From positions 2,007,001 through 2,071,000 of the forward strand of contig JAQPZY010001405.1 in the NCBI GenBank assembly GCA_029931535.1: 64,000 nt of DNA, given 5' to 3'. The position numbers were made by a program, and so were the translations under genes. Under the pieces are notes generated by a model. That model was not told the origin of the DNA, ran no database searches, and was given only the letters and a program-made list of their open reading frames with translations. Below, piece by piece: positions 45,201 to 57,312 of this stretch; position 1 is the stretch's first letter, and every line of letters begins with the position of its first letter. The DNA comes from Margaritifera margaritifera (lineage: Eukaryota > Mollusca > Bivalvia > Unionida > Margaritiferidae).

Positions 45201-45854
45201 GTAAGGATACCTGCTTTCATAGTACTTTTGATATGTCCTTGTTGTAGAATTTCATCCTATTTGACAGGTCATTGATGACAACATTAGAATGACTAATATA
45301 TGATTTATGCCGATTAAAACCATCTAGTTTAGTTGAAAGAGTGAGAATGTATAAAAATTCAAAAAATATTTAGCGAACTTTTGAGATAAATTTAAGTTGC
45401 AGTGTTTGTCTATGAAGAAAATTAGTTTTATGGACTATTTACTCCATCACTGATTAAAAAAATTTTTTTGGGCAAATATATATTTACATTTAAAAAATAA
45501 ATAGTGTAATTTACCAAAAATAATCAGATTTTTAAAAAAAATCTCTCAGATATTGTGAGGAACAAGAAGGGAAATTTAACAATAATTTCAGTGTTTTGTT
45601 AGTTTTGATGAAACTTCATAAACACTAAAAACCTAAACTGTTCTGACACTTTTTATTATCTGAAATTTTGGTGCATTCACTTAAAAAATCAATAGCGATC
45701 ATTGCCCTGATGTCATTTGGCATGGTCACGTGGGGAATTCCTGCTCTAGTTGGCAGAAAGGCCATAGCTTTACTCCATATTTGATGACTAACTGCGATGT
45801 TGCAGAAAGGTTTATATACTATCAGTCAATCTGACTCAGATTACATACAAAGTC
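45201..45854. other. AT-rich sequence, possibly decayed LINE 5' part
   Basis: No clear feature. The last 100-150 bases may belong to the LINE remnant that becomes readable at 45855. Confidence 0.35.
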
Positions 45855-46489
45855 AATAAAACTCGTTTGGAAACCGACGACAACATTTATTTTGGAGTTG
45901 CCTATGTTCCTCCATCAGATTCAAGGTTTTCTTCTAAAGATGAAATTGATACATTTGCATCCTAAATTACTATCACGTGTACTTCGAATAAATATGCGTT
46001 TTTAATGGGAGATTTTAATGCCATTGGAAAAGTCAAGTTCTTTCTCAAGCACTCGATTTTGGTGCTGATAAATGATACCACGACAATTCTCGATGAGTAT
46101 AAATTGCCTAAGAAACTAGTAACACTAGATTAGGAAATTAATACCACTGCAAAAATAGTGATAGACATATATAGAAATAATAATCTTAGTATATTAAATG
46201 GAAGATGTGGCGATGATACAAGTGTTGGTTCTGCAACTTTTTGAAATACATCTGTTATTGACTATTCTGTTATTTCAACACTCTGAAATATGATAATAAT
46301 TTCTGCATACATAAACTTTACCCACTTTTTACAGTTGGTCACTCCTTGTTAAGTACTAGTTTTTATTTTTCCCACAGAACTAAGCAAATTTTACTTGTTG
46401 ACAAAAATATATTATCACAAAAACCAAGATGGCAAGAAAATAGTAAGGCTGATTTTATTGATACCGGTAAACTAGAAGAGATACAGTAG
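45855..46489 (+). pseudogene. Decayed non-LTR retrotransposon (LINE) endonuclease domain
   Basis: In one frame (45855-46306) the translation shows IYFGVAYVPPSDSRFSSKDE, then FLMGDFNAIG, then IYRNNNLSILNGR and SVIDYSVIS. These are the endonuclease/exonuclease/phosphatase-fold motifs of APE-type LINEs; GDFNA is diagnostic. Stops interrupt it at 45963, 46131, 46242 and 46284. After a frameshift near 46305 the frame resumes with LFTVGHSLLS, where the catalytic SDH is expected but has become VGH, and PRWQENSKADFI, up to a stop at 46487. The element is clearly dead. Reverse transcriptase was not found; a MITE interrupts the locus 34 bp downstream. The clade is not determined. Confidence 0.8.
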
Positions 46490-46522
46490 TAAAGAAGACT
46501 CCGGATGCACATAGTTTGGAAC

Positions 46523-46735
46523 TACCGTTTATACTCGCGTATAATCCGGGTAGAAAATGCAAACAACATAGACCCTGATCTGCCGTCACATAATGCACCA
46601 GCAGATCAGGGTCTATGTTGTTTGTTCTACAGATTAGTCCTTACAAACTGCATAGACCCAAATCTGCTGGTGTATTATGCACGGCAGATCTGGGTCTATG
46701 CAGTTTGCAGTTGGTATCTGACTAGATATACGGTA
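46523..46735 (-). mobile_element. Double-hairpin MITE copy 13
   Basis: It starts TACCGTTTATACTCGCGTAT and ends TAGATATACGGTA. Hairpin B (CATAGACCCTGATCTGCC / GCAGATCAGGGTCTATG) is intact. The linker CTACAGATTAGTCCTTAC is followed by hairpin A (CATAGACCCAAATCTGCTGG / GGCAGATCTGGGTCTATG). TA borders both ends. It lies just downstream of the LINE remnant and may have landed in it. Confidence 0.9.
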
Positions 46736-47313
46736 AATGCCAATGCCCGCAGAAAATACTACCTTGCAAGAAATATACATAACAATAACCAAACACAAAC
46801 AAATAGGACAAATATTGTACATCCTAATTTGAGTTTATATGGATCAAGTAGTCCCTTATAATCTTTAATGCCATTTAACCTTTGCATATAGCGAGCACGA
46901 GCTTATTTTGGTAATACATTTGTATAAAATGAGTCCTCATGTTCCTTCACTGCCATAGTGGTTCTGCCAACCATAGCTCTGCACGCTCTTACATATGACA
47001 TTGTATGGGGATTCTCCGAGGATCCCTATTAAAGATGGTAAAACTCTTTCATTTGAGATAATTTAAATTATAAAGTCTTTGTGAATTACAATAATTTATG
47101 TCATGAATATTTCATATATGATTGCTGAGTGAATAGTCGATAGTGCATTCATAGAATATACTGAATTCACTAAACTTGCAAGAATTAAATGATTTTGAAA
47201 TGTTAATATTTTACACTGTTGTGACTCGGTGATTGCATTGAATGAGATTATCGATGTTCAAGCTGTTGTGTTTGTCCATCTTGACCCACGCCTTTAACAC
47301 TAGAAAATAAAAT
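46736..47313. other. No recognised feature
   Basis: AT-rich sequence between two MITEs. The first 100 bases could continue the LINE remnant, but I see no motif. Confidence 0.35.
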
Positions 47314-47526
47314 TACCATCTATACTCGCATACAATCCGATACCAACTGCATAGACCCAGATCTTCCATTGCACAATGCGCCAGCAGATCTGGGTCTATG
47401 GAGTTTGTAAGGACTAATCAGTAGAACAAACAACATAGACCCTGATCTGCCAGCGCATTATGTGATGGCAGATCAGGGTCTATGTTGTTTGCATTTGGAC
47501 CCGGATCATACGCGAGTATATACGGT
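47314..47526 (+). mobile_element. Double-hairpin MITE copy 14 (well preserved)
   Basis: It starts TACCATCTATACTCGCATAC and ends ATACGCGAGTATATACGGT. Hairpin A (CATAGACCCAGATCTTCC / AGCAGATCTGGGTCTATG), the linker GTAAGGACTAATCAGTAGAA and hairpin B (CATAGACCCTGATCTGCC / GGCAGATCAGGGTCTATG) are nearly perfect. Confidence 0.92.
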
Positions 47527-47741
47527 GCTGTGATTATCATGACATAATTTGAAATCTTTGTCCAAAAATAAAAAGGTTTAATAAATGAATGTTAAAAATT
47601 GGAATCTTACCATATTTACTATCAATCCCAAGATGCATCATCATGCTTTTTTGCTACAATTTTAATGGATGAACAAAATTGTAGGTGCATCTACTCTTTG
47701 GTATAGCATGTCTATAAAATCAAAGATTTCCTTTTAAAATA

Positions 47742-48117
47742 GGAGTCATGGTGGATTAGCAATTAGCATGCCAGACTTGTGTCCAGAAGGTGTCCAGGTT
47801 TGAATCCTGCCAAGACTTGACAGAGTTGGTCACTGTGGTGTGTCTCATGGCACCTTTTCCCAGTTAATTTGGCATCATATAACCTTTAATGTGTTGAGGT
47901 GCCATTGAACACCAAAAAGACAAACAAACCTTTAATGTGTTGAGGTGCCATTAAACACCAAAAAGACGAACAAACCTTTAATGTGTTGAGGTGCCATTGA
48001 ACACCAAAAAGACAAACAAACCTTTAATGTGTTGAGGTGCCATTAAACACCAAAAAGACAAACAAACCTTTAATGTGTTGAGGTGCCATTGAACACCAAA
48101 AAGACAAACAAACCTTT
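47742..48117 (+). mobile_element. tRNA-derived SINE (type 1a) with amplified 3' tail
   Basis: The head GAGTCATGGTGGATTAGCAA and the B-box-like GGTTTGAATCC are present. The tail unit CCTTTAATGTGTTGAGGTGC, CATTGAACACC, AAAAAGACAAACAAA (46 bp) is repeated five times from 47883, with starts at 47929, 47975, 48021 and 48067, and seven bases of a sixth. Units 2 and 4 have CATTAAACACC where 1, 3 and 5 have CATTGAACACC. Confidence 0.88.
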
Positions 48118-49491
48118 AAAATTTTTACCATTTACACAAGAGTGATTTTTGTTTGACTGAACAAATATTGGATGAAAATAGTGAAGTTATAACAGTGTTA
48201 ATTGGTACATGATTATCATGTACCAAAATACTTAGGTGTCTAATCATTAGTAAACCTGGCAGTCTTTAAGTTAAACAAGCTTAGAATCCCAGGTGTGATT
48301 ATGTCATGATTCACACATAGTCCAACTTCAGATGGATTCAAATAGGGTTTCTTTGAATTTGGAATAAACAATGATAATAATTTAAAGCTTGCTTCTCCAT
48401 ATTGGTGAAAATGACTTAACTCAATAGTATATCTTACATTACCCCAAAACTTGCTATTGTGGGCTCAAAAACCTGCAAGAAAAGAATTTGAAGTTTCATT
48501 TTTTGGTGACAAGCCTGCTATTTTCATTTCATTTAAGCAATAAGAATGGAGACCAAATTACAGCTAATTAATCATTATGTAAAGTTTGTATGATTAGAAA
48601 AGCTTAAAGCTTATTGTGTGACCATCTGCATGCAGTAAAATGCTCTTTGTGAGCAATATCAGGCTCACATTGGACTCTTGTTTCTGTGCAGAGCTAAGTG
48701 TATTTAATTAAAGAGCTCCATCAAGAGGTGTTTAAAGTATTACTAATAGGGGCAAAAGTGCTTTAAAAATCATTTCCCTGAAGCTCCCACAATGTCACTG
48801 TGTGACAAGAACAATGTGACAGGAGGGATTTTAAAAACCTGAGATGCATCATCTTTTGCACTGCTGTATGTACCTGTGTGAAAGTTGACTAAGCCACATT
48901 GGCAAGTTTAAGTTCTACTCCATCAGCCAAGACTGACAAAATTTCAACATGCCAGAAATGGTGATAATTGGTCTGTGTAAGATTCTTGAAAACTGACATT
49001 TTATTTGCCCCACAGAATTTCTTAATTTGTCCCAAGCAACTGGACAAGTAATTTTTCAAGCCCTGTCGTCAAGTTTTTATTTGTTTAGCAAGGCAGGTTT
49101 TATGCCAGATTGCTTTATAGATTGTATACTTGGGACTCGATATAATATTATGATCTGTTATCAGTTCCTTATAACTGATAGTTGTCTAAATCATTTGTGA
49201 TGTCTTGCCAAAACCAGCACCATTTTTTCAGAAAGCCACATCAACAACTGGTGGATAAAATCAAGGAAACTTTGCCTTTAGAAACTTGCATTAGGAAACA
49301 AACACATAAAATCTTGAGGTTTTAGTCTTCAGGTCTTTGAAATTCCCATTTTCCTAATTCTTGGGCAAGTTTATTTTCACAAGGGCAAGTAATATATCCA
49401 GATGCAGCTAAACCATCAGTAAAAATGAAATCTGATATTACCCAATGCATGATTATACAGGAAAAGTGACAATGAGGGCATTTAAGGCATG
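48118..49491. other. No recognised gene; one short palindrome
   Basis: 48202-48226 is a perfect palindrome with a one-base centre (TTGGTACATGAT, T, then its reverse complement). A 50-base pseudo-exon at 48927-48976 has good splice sites but no other support. Confidence 0.4.
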
Positions 49492-49674
49492 CAAGTACCA
49501 ATGTGAAATTCACTTGAGTATGGGCATCCAAGTTCCCATGTGAAATTCACTTGATTGTGGGCATCCAAGTTCCCATGTGAAATTCACTTGATTGTGGGCA
49601 TCCAAGTTCCCATGTTTAATTCACTTGAATATGGGCATCCAAGTTCCCATGTGAAATTCACTTGATTGTGGGCA
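49492..49674. repeat. 37-bp tandem repeat, about 5 units
   Basis: The unit is AAGTTCCCATGTGAAATTCA, CTTGATTGTGGGCATCC. The outer units are more diverged (AAGTACCAATG at the left; TGTTTAATTCACTTGAATAT in one unit). Confidence 0.85.
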
Positions 49675-51404
49675 AGTAAACTTTCAAAAATAAGAAAATA
49701 GATCAAAGGTGTGGTCTTTAATTGCCAGGATGAGAAATGGCAGCAGAGTGACCATGCACCATATAATTTTAGCCATCAATAAAGCTGATGAGAAAAAATG
49801 AAGTGTCCTCTCTCCCACCAGAGCCTAGTTTCCTGTCCCCAGGCAGTTTAAAATAAACTGTTCAACAGGTCTTGACTCTTTCAAGGATCTTCCGTTTTAA
49901 TTTGACCCCCAGCGGAAGAGCCCACTTTGAAAGAAAGCATAATTAATTCTGTTTTTAACCTTCCCATAGCATTCTTTTTTCAAATTAGTCCATTTTAATG
50001 AATGAAAAATAAGTATAAAACTTGAACATGAAAAGAATGACAATGTCAGAGTTGCATCAAGATAGTACAACTTGGAACCTGTTAAATGTACTGCCCAGCC
50101 TGGAACCTGTCAAACGTCATGCTCGAGATGAAAGAATTTAAAGTATGGTATGAACATTGTTTTTTTTTTTAAATCTTGAGGAATAGTATTGAATGAGTAT
50201 TCCAAATTTTAGGAGTTTAACAGTTAACATGAAGATTTTTTAACAAATGTTAATTGCTTTAAAGATTCCTGTAAAACCCTTAAAAATAAAAAAAAATGGA
50301 AAATGGACGATCCCTTTCCACCACCTTTAAAATTAACAACGTCAGAATATTCGAAACCGTGTATAATCTTGAAAAAGCTGTGTTGATACTACAGTACCAT
50401 TTATATTGTGAATATATAGTCTTTTGCAAGGTTAAATATCTGTGGACTTGCAATATTTGAAACCTCATTATCGCATGTAAAAACTTTGTCGCTTGGGAAT
50501 AAACAGATGGATTCATGAGGATACAGTTTTGTGGAATCACATGTTGCACAATAACACTCGTTCTTTAATAATACTATTTGTTGTGGTGTATTTAATTTTG
50601 TGTAATATTCGTTACCCTCAAAATAAACAAAAAACAAAATAAACAAGAATTAAATCCTTAATCAATATTTCTGATCTTACAGTATGTGTTGTCAATGTGA
50701 TTCGTGATGTTGGCATACGTCACCATCAGGATGTATTGTTGTTGAATTCAGAATGACGACTATATGTGCAAGATTTGAGATACTAACTCTCACCCAACCA
50801 CGTAAATTCATTTACAGTTCGCTGCAGTACTGTGCACTAATGCAGAGAACAGAGGTTGAAAAATCCGTTGCCCAGGAGAACCAAAAAGTAATGCAGGGAA
50901 ACCATTTATTGCAACGTGAAAGCCCAGCTGGGCAACCACAATAATATTATAAAAAATGATCATGTTAAAAATTGCATTGGAATTTTTTTTTTTTTCCAGC
51001 GGCCAACATTTGATCATTAAATTGTCCCTCTGGGTACCTTTAGCATGGGGCCTGAATTATCTCCATATAATTCCATTGTTGAGTGATTTCCGCTGGTAAG
51101 AAACCGCACACATTCACATGTGTCAGCTACAGTTGTTTGTGAGTTACAAGTATTATATGCTGTGTGTGTGTGTCTATGACAAAAGTTGTTGTATAATTTT
51201 GATTACAGCAATCTTAGGGCAATCACAGTAATATACCCGGCAACTAGAAAAAATCCTTTTGTCACATTCCTTGTCAAAATTTTTCAAAGCTGGTTGCCCA
51301 AGAACAACATGGATTTCCAATATTTGTCTTCCTCCAAGAGTAGCATGTTTACTGCAATCCTTGTTTACTGTATGTAATTTATACTGTGTCTTGTGCATAA
51401 TTTT
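49675..51404. other. No recognised gene; candidate exon 51000-51095
   Basis: At 51000-51095 a very strong acceptor (T13 then CCAG) and consensus donor (CGCTG|GTAAGA) flank 96 bases open in one frame (GQHLIIKLSLWVPLAWG and on). It is hydrophobic and unrecognised. An open frame of 41 codons ending at 50942 follows another acceptor (AAATTCATTTACAG). I do not call either a gene. Confidence 0.3.
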
Positions 51405-51415
51405 ACATTTCAATT

Positions 51416-51600
51416 AAGAAAACAGGTAGCTCAGTTGGTTGAGCATCAGACTCATACTCCAAGGGTCTCTGGTTAGATTCTTGCCTAGGCCAGCCAGGGT
51501 CAGCTGCCTTGGTTTGTCCTTGGGAAAGGTACTTGGCTTCCATTTCCTCAGCATGATACAGCCAATAATGCGTTAAAAGTGTTATTAAAACCAACCAACA
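51416..51600 (+). mobile_element. tRNA-derived SINE (type 1b) with target-site duplication
   Basis: The head is GGTAGCTCAGTTGGTTGAGC and the body has GTCCTTGGGAAAGGTACTTG. The tail GCGTTAAAAGTGTTATTAAA, ACCAACCAAC ends it. ACATTTCAATT lies at 51405-51415 and again at 51601-51611, a perfect 11-bp duplication. Confidence 0.9.
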
Positions 51601-51611
51601 ACATTTCAATT

Positions 51612-54116
51612 GATATATGATTGTTAGATATATAGAGCAGCAATCAACTGGAAATGGTCAGTGGATAAAAAACAATGGAATTTTCCATGTGCTGTAACCA
51701 GGCACACAATAGTATAAACATCGTAATATTATTGGAATGGTATCGTTCTTAAAAAAGGGGATATATTATGATTCAACTTTAGGCTCATGTGCCTGTGGCA
51801 ACAGAGATGCCCAGTTAGTCAGTAGGAGGTACTTGTAGTGTAGTCAGTTGGTACCATAGAGTCAGATTTAAAGGTTTTTGGGTTTGAGACCCAATTTGGT
51901 AATTACTGTTTTTCATGATTTCATATTATATTCACATGGGGAGAATTGTAGCGCAAACACTGTTTGTGCTAGCTGGGTTTAAGATTTAGTTTTTACCTAC
52001 AATGATCACGAGTGGCTGTTCATTTTTTTTATGTATTTAAAAAAGCTTTCATTGTGAGTGATTTTGTGGGAATTCGGTCAGTTCATGTTCCACTTTTCTC
52101 TTCATGAAAGTAATATTTGGTATGCAGTTGTCACTGCCACATACAGGTATCTCCAATTTCATTTAGCATAGATTTTTTATGGGGTGTACATTTCGAGTTC
52201 TAGGTAATTTTACGCCATGCGGCAATGGGGGTTTGGTGTGACCATAGGGCATGCACGTGCAACTTCCTCCTTGGCGCTAGCCAGATAAGTGATTTGTAAA
52301 GCCACACCCAATTACATAAATAAGCAGAGAAATCTGGGTTGTGGGCTGAATCTGGCCTGTGGGCTGTAGGTTCTCATGCTTGCTATATGGGGGTAATCAC
52401 AGCACAGAGTTTACTTGATCACAGCGAGTAGTGTTTCCTTCAGGATCTAAAAATGGCATGGTAATTATCCTCCTAAACAGGCACTTTAAACTTCAAAAAG
52501 GGCCCTTTAACTGCATATCTCATGATCAAGAGGATGCCATATTTCATCATGAATTGTTGTTGTTGTTATTATTATTATTATTATTATTATTGTAAAATTA
52601 GGAAAGAATGAAAGTATTTGACTTGTAAAGTTGAAAAGTTCTATGTTTCATGTGTATTCCACCCAAAAAGTTGCAGGAGTACAATCCTTGATACGATCGT
52701 AATCTTCTTCTTTTCTTAATCGTTCCTTAGCAGAAGATACATGTGTCAGTAAATGCTTTAAAAGGAAATTAAATACATGGTTAGGTACATGCACAAAATG
52801 TACAATTATAGCAATAGTAATACACAGTAATAATCATTAATTACAGGTGAGATACAAGAAATTTCTTAATATTACTAGGCTTTATATATATTTTTCTTTA
52901 CAATTTAATTATATTGAAGTGCAGGATCTGTGTTTACTAGTTCATTATGTGTACCTTTACAACAGAAATGCTATAACCAGTCAGTATCATTTAGTGTAAC
53001 GTTCAATTTTGTCCTTGAGAGAGAAGTAGTACAGTACTGCTTAAATGGCAGTAGAGATTTCCTATTCAATTTTTAGCTTTAATTTGGAGCAATAAAATAC
53101 ATGAATATCGTTAAATTATTAACTGACTGCTATTGAAATTTGTCAGAAACTATTTAAGAACAGTCAACGGTCTTTCTGATAATTTCAGATTCAGTGCTAT
53201 CATACAATAATTATTGTAACTTCTTGAATAAATGGAAGTAATCTGCCTGTCATTTAGATTAAACAAAACTAACCATATCCCAGCCATTGGCTGCAAAGAC
53301 AATTCATGCTGAAAAAGATAAATCCTTTAATCATATCTACATAATTGCACGTCTAAACATTATCAAGTGAGAGTACTCACAGCCACCAGCAATTCAGTTA
53401 CAATAAACTTAGACCTTCTTTATGCATCACCGAGAGGTGTTAATTAGTAGTGGCCTGCTATGCAATGAATAGCCTAAGCTTTCGGTACAGGTTTATTTGC
53501 CATTTATGATCATAAAAATAATGAATTAAATCTAGTACACAAGTGACTGTTTACATTTGTGAGAAGCGAAACAACATTTTGCAGCTGAAAAAAAGGCAAG
53601 TTGTTGAGAAGAAAGGACTGGCACAATGTAAAGAACGGCCTGGCGCAGGGGATAAAAAATCATGGCACGGCAATATTGTAAAATGACCAGGGGGGAAATT
53701 AGTGAGAATACTCAAATAGAGCCATATAATCAAGTGATAATTATAGGAGACCGATAAATACTTATTGGTTTGGCGAATAACTAAATGGATAAAAATAAGT
53801 GTTTTCTAATCCTTCTCAGATGTCGGCTTGTCGGAGATTGTTTTGTTGCATGTTGTCAACTTTAAGATGACTAGGTGACATTTGTTAAGTAAATGGATAA
53901 AATAAGTGTTCTTAAATTGTTCAGTTGTGAGTATAAATAAATCATTACAAAAGGTCTGGCTTTAATTAACGTTTATGTACTTGACGAAATTAGTCTGGTA
54001 GCATATATAGGCGAAGGAAAGGAAATTTTGCGAAGTGTCCACAAACGAATCTAATGAACCTGCCTGTTTTGAAAGAAAAATGTTTAATTCTTCAGTTCAA
54101 GATCTATCACCTAAAC
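51612..54116. other. No recognised gene; possible tRNA-like head
   Basis: 51829-51899 (GTAGTCAGTTGGTACCATAG, GGGTTTGAGACCC) resembles a degraded tRNA-derived head without a matching SINE tail. A (TTG)/(TTA) trinucleotide tract lies at 52555-52592. Nothing else is supported. Confidence 0.35.
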
Positions 54117-54137
54117 ATCTCTCTCTCTCTCTTTCTT

Positions 54138-54179
<42 letters not shown>

Positions 54180-54180
54180 A

Positions 54181-54225
<45 letters not shown>
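54117..54225. repeat. (CT)n microsatellite
   Basis: About 109 bases of CT with interspersed TTT. The open frames across it (Ser/Leu runs) are artefacts. Confidence 0.95.
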
Positions 54226-54228
<3 letters not shown>

Positions 54229-54799
54229 AATCTACTATTTTCCAAACCCTTATCTATCTATATACATGTATATGTCTGTCTTTGCTTTTTAAACTATACA
54301 TGTATATGGATTCTAAGACCCCCTTCTCAACTACATATAAAGCGTGCGCTATTTACATTTTTCTTTTTTAATAACTTTCATTATCTGGATATGTTTTGAC
54401 GGTGCAGACTTAGATAAAAAAGAAAGCAAAAGTTCTTTATTTGTAAAAAAAAAAAAAAAAAAACAAACAAAGAAAACAACAAACTATGATGCAATTTCCT
54501 TAAAACATCAGATATGTTATTTTACCTAATGTTTTAACTTTAGTTATGATATCATGTTTTCATATTCTGGGCAAGTTCAAATCTCTCAAAGGCAAGTTCA
54601 ATTTTCCAATCAGCTTGCCCTAAGCAAGCAGACTTTTTTAAAATTTGTAAAGCCCTGATGTGGTATTCACATCTACATACAGGTAGATAAAAGATCAGGT
54701 AAGAAATTTATCCTAGTTTATATACAGTCCATAAGACGAACAACAGAAATGAACAGTGGTCAAAAGACAGAAGATGCTAGACATCTTTAGGTTGTTTAA
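54226..54799. other. No recognised feature
   Basis: Poly-A tract at 54446-54462. TTTGTAAAGCCCTGATG at 54643 resembles the edge word TTTCAAGCCCTG at 17096 and 49055, perhaps a shared repeat boundary. Confidence 0.35.
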
Positions 54800-55007
54800 T
54801 GTCCTGTGACTGGGTTTGATACACACCCAGGCTAGCCTGGGTTAGCTGCCTGTTTCCTTGGGAAAGGCACTTGCCTGTATGATGCCCCTTGACTGGGTTT
54901 GATACCCACCCAGGCCAGCCTGAGTTAGCTGCCTGTTTTCTTGGGAAAGGCACTTGGCTCCCATTTTCCCAGCATGTGTTCAAAGTGCAGTTAAAACCAA
55001 CAAACCA
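54800..55007 (+). mobile_element. SINE type 1b, head lost, body duplicated
   Basis: Two direct copies of the body (GACTGGGTTTGATACACACC, AGCTGCCTGTTTCCTTGGGA, AAGGCACTTG) lie about 98 bp apart. They are followed by the tail TTAAAACCAACAAACC. The tRNA-like head is missing. Confidence 0.75.
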
Positions 55008-56464
55008 AACCAGCTAAACCCTGGACCTGCTGTAGAATTCACTTTTTGCATTATTTTGCAATAGTTCAAAATCAAGTACACTAGAGGAATTTGCACTTCT
55101 GCGTTGCTCAGTAGATTTAACAGGATAAGGTCAGGATGTGATTGTTCCCCAGGATTAACCTGTTAAGATGTGCATGAGACTTGGGCCGACCCTAACTATT
55201 GCACCTATTCACCTACGTTGTTTACATGTACTTACTATTAATAGCCTGAATAATCCTTGTTATTGGCTGTTTCCTTTTGTATGAACAATCAGTTGTAATA
55301 GTTGCATATAGAAATGATAAGAACAAAAAACAAAATTGTTAAACTTGAAAATTTAAGATCGTAAAAGACTTATAGCAGAGTATGTACTTAATATCCAATC
55401 CAACTCACATTAGCTACGAAAGGTTTCGATATGTCTGTAGTTTTCATGTTTTTTTTCAATTTTATTGCCAGTCAAGGTCAATCAAACAGACTATACATTG
55501 AATTGAATTGAATCTAAAATGGCCACATGTGGCCATCATTGAAAATAAAATTTCAGCAGTCTCAGTGGTCTATGAGGCATTCTTTTAAAAGATTTTCTTG
55601 TATAAAATAAAAATTAAATGTTGTGTTGCAGTGTCTATTTTATGATGCACAATTGCAGGATTCACACAATTTTTAAAACTAATGGGGACAAAATTAACAG
55701 AATGTGCAAAAATGGTGCATTCTATTTTTAAACCTTTTATTTCTTTATTAAATCCCTCCAATATTCAGACTCCCCCGCCTCTTCTTTTTTTTTGTCAAAA
55801 GGAATGGGGATACCCCCCAACCCCCTGCTTAAATTTTCACTTCTGGAATAGACCCTAGTTTTACATTGTAGAAGCGTTTTGTTGGTTATAAGCGTTTTGG
55901 AGGTTATAAGCACAAGTGTTACCTATAGCCACCTTTTTATTGCAAACAAGTAGAACTATTTTCATTCAGAGTCCATATTAGTAATCAGAATACTGGAATG
56001 ATCTGCAGGTGTGTTGACCAATTAAATTTTGAGAGTTTTCCATAAATGTGGATTAAGTTGCTTGGAAATTGGAATAAGTGGTGGCCTTGTGAACCACTTG
56101 GTCTTGGAAAGAAAGTAAGCTCTGAGCTTGACAATTGTATTCATCCCTTACACTACAAAAGGTCAGCAGATTTTTCTTGCAGGACAGTTCAAAATACAAT
56201 GAATCCTGGCATAATGGACACCTGCATATAAAAGATATGAGCTTATAAAGGTCAATGTTCATGATCCCATAAGTTTTTAATGTTCACAATTATTAAGTTT
56301 GCATTTGCATATTTTACATCTATAAACAGGGTAGCAGTCCATATAATGTTGTGTTCCTTAGAGTCTTTTAATAGATAGGTTTCACTATATAGAATATTAA
56401 TGTATCAAATGTTTCCCAGAAAAGGACATTAAACAAACTAAAGAAAACATTGCTTATGTAGCTT
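55008..56464. other. No recognised feature
   Basis: AT-rich sequence; C-rich patches at 55768-55780 and 55812-55830. No gene or array is seen. Confidence 0.4.
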
Positions 56465-57225
56465 GTAATTCCAGGTTTCATACACTCGCCATATGGCGGA
56501 GCATCTCGTGTTACGATGTCATCAGTCCATTCATCTGCGTGTTCCCTATTTTGCCTCCACACAGTACCTTGAGTTCTCCACCATCCACCATTACCAAACA
56601 TAATGCAAATAGCTTGCATTTGGAGTAAGGGAGAAACCTATCGATATAAGGGTCAAAAGGTCAAAGGCTAAGGCCACCATGGCTGAAAGAAGAATAAAGA
56701 TTTCTTCGCATAACATTAGTTCAACATCTCAGACCTAAACCAAACTTTGTGGATGGCTTATACTTTGGGTAAGTAAGAAGTCTGTTTATTGTGGGGTTTA
56801 AAAAAAAGTCAAAGGTCAAGGTCACTGACTGTAAGAAAACAAATGGATTTTTTGCAAAATAACTTTATTTCTAAGTCACATAACTTGACCAAAAATTTGT
56901 GGATGACTTTTTTCACTTAAGCTATGTCCTATGGATTTTTGGGATCAAAAGGTAAAAAGTCACGGGTCATTGGAGAAGAATGGGCCATTGCACATCAACT
57001 TTTGTTCTAGAATAAGTTCCATGGCCAGACTTTGTGGATGGTTTGCACTTAAGGTAATAAAGAAACTCATAGATTTGGGGATCCAAATGTCAGAGGTCAT
57101 GGTCATGGCAAGTCTAATAAGAAAATAATGCCTTTTTGCACAATAAATTTAGCTTGACACTGCATACCTTTGGTCAAGGTTATTGAGACTGCATACCTTT
57201 GGTCAAGGTTATTGAGACCTGTTGG
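56465..57225 (+). repeat. Mollusc-type dispersed repeat (AAGGTCA family)
   Basis: It has the same order of motifs as 39600-40200: GAGTTCTCCACCATCCACCA, TTGCATTTGGAGTAAGGGAG, GGTCAAAAGGTCAAAGGCTA, CCAAACTTTGTGGATGGCTT, GTCAAAGGTCAAGGTCACTG. A 28-33-bp duplication (GACTGCATACCTTTGGTCAA, GGTTATTGA) ends it at 57158-57218. Confidence 0.65.
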
Positions 57226-57229
57226 TCAA

Positions 57230-57312
57230 AAATGGGAAAGGCACTTGGCTCCCATTTAAACTGCATGAGATAGCCAATAGTGTGTTGAAAATGCTTTAAA
57301 AAAAAACTAACT
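57230..57312 (+). mobile_element. SINE type 1b 3' fragment
   Basis: Only the 3' part remains: GGGAAAGGCACTTGGCTCCC, GAGATAGCCAATAGTGTGTT, AAAATGCTTTAAAAAA. The head is absent. Confidence 0.65.

Noticed and set aside
53617..53690. Higher-GC plus-strand segment reading KKGLAQCKERPGAGDKKSWH after TTTTGCAG.
   Set aside because: The acceptor has a weak pyrimidine tract, the reading ends in a stop after about 34 codons without a poly(A) signal, and it is unrecognised.
54035..54371. Ser/Leu-rich frames of 85 and 105 codons.
   Set aside because: They are the (CT)n microsatellite read in two frames.
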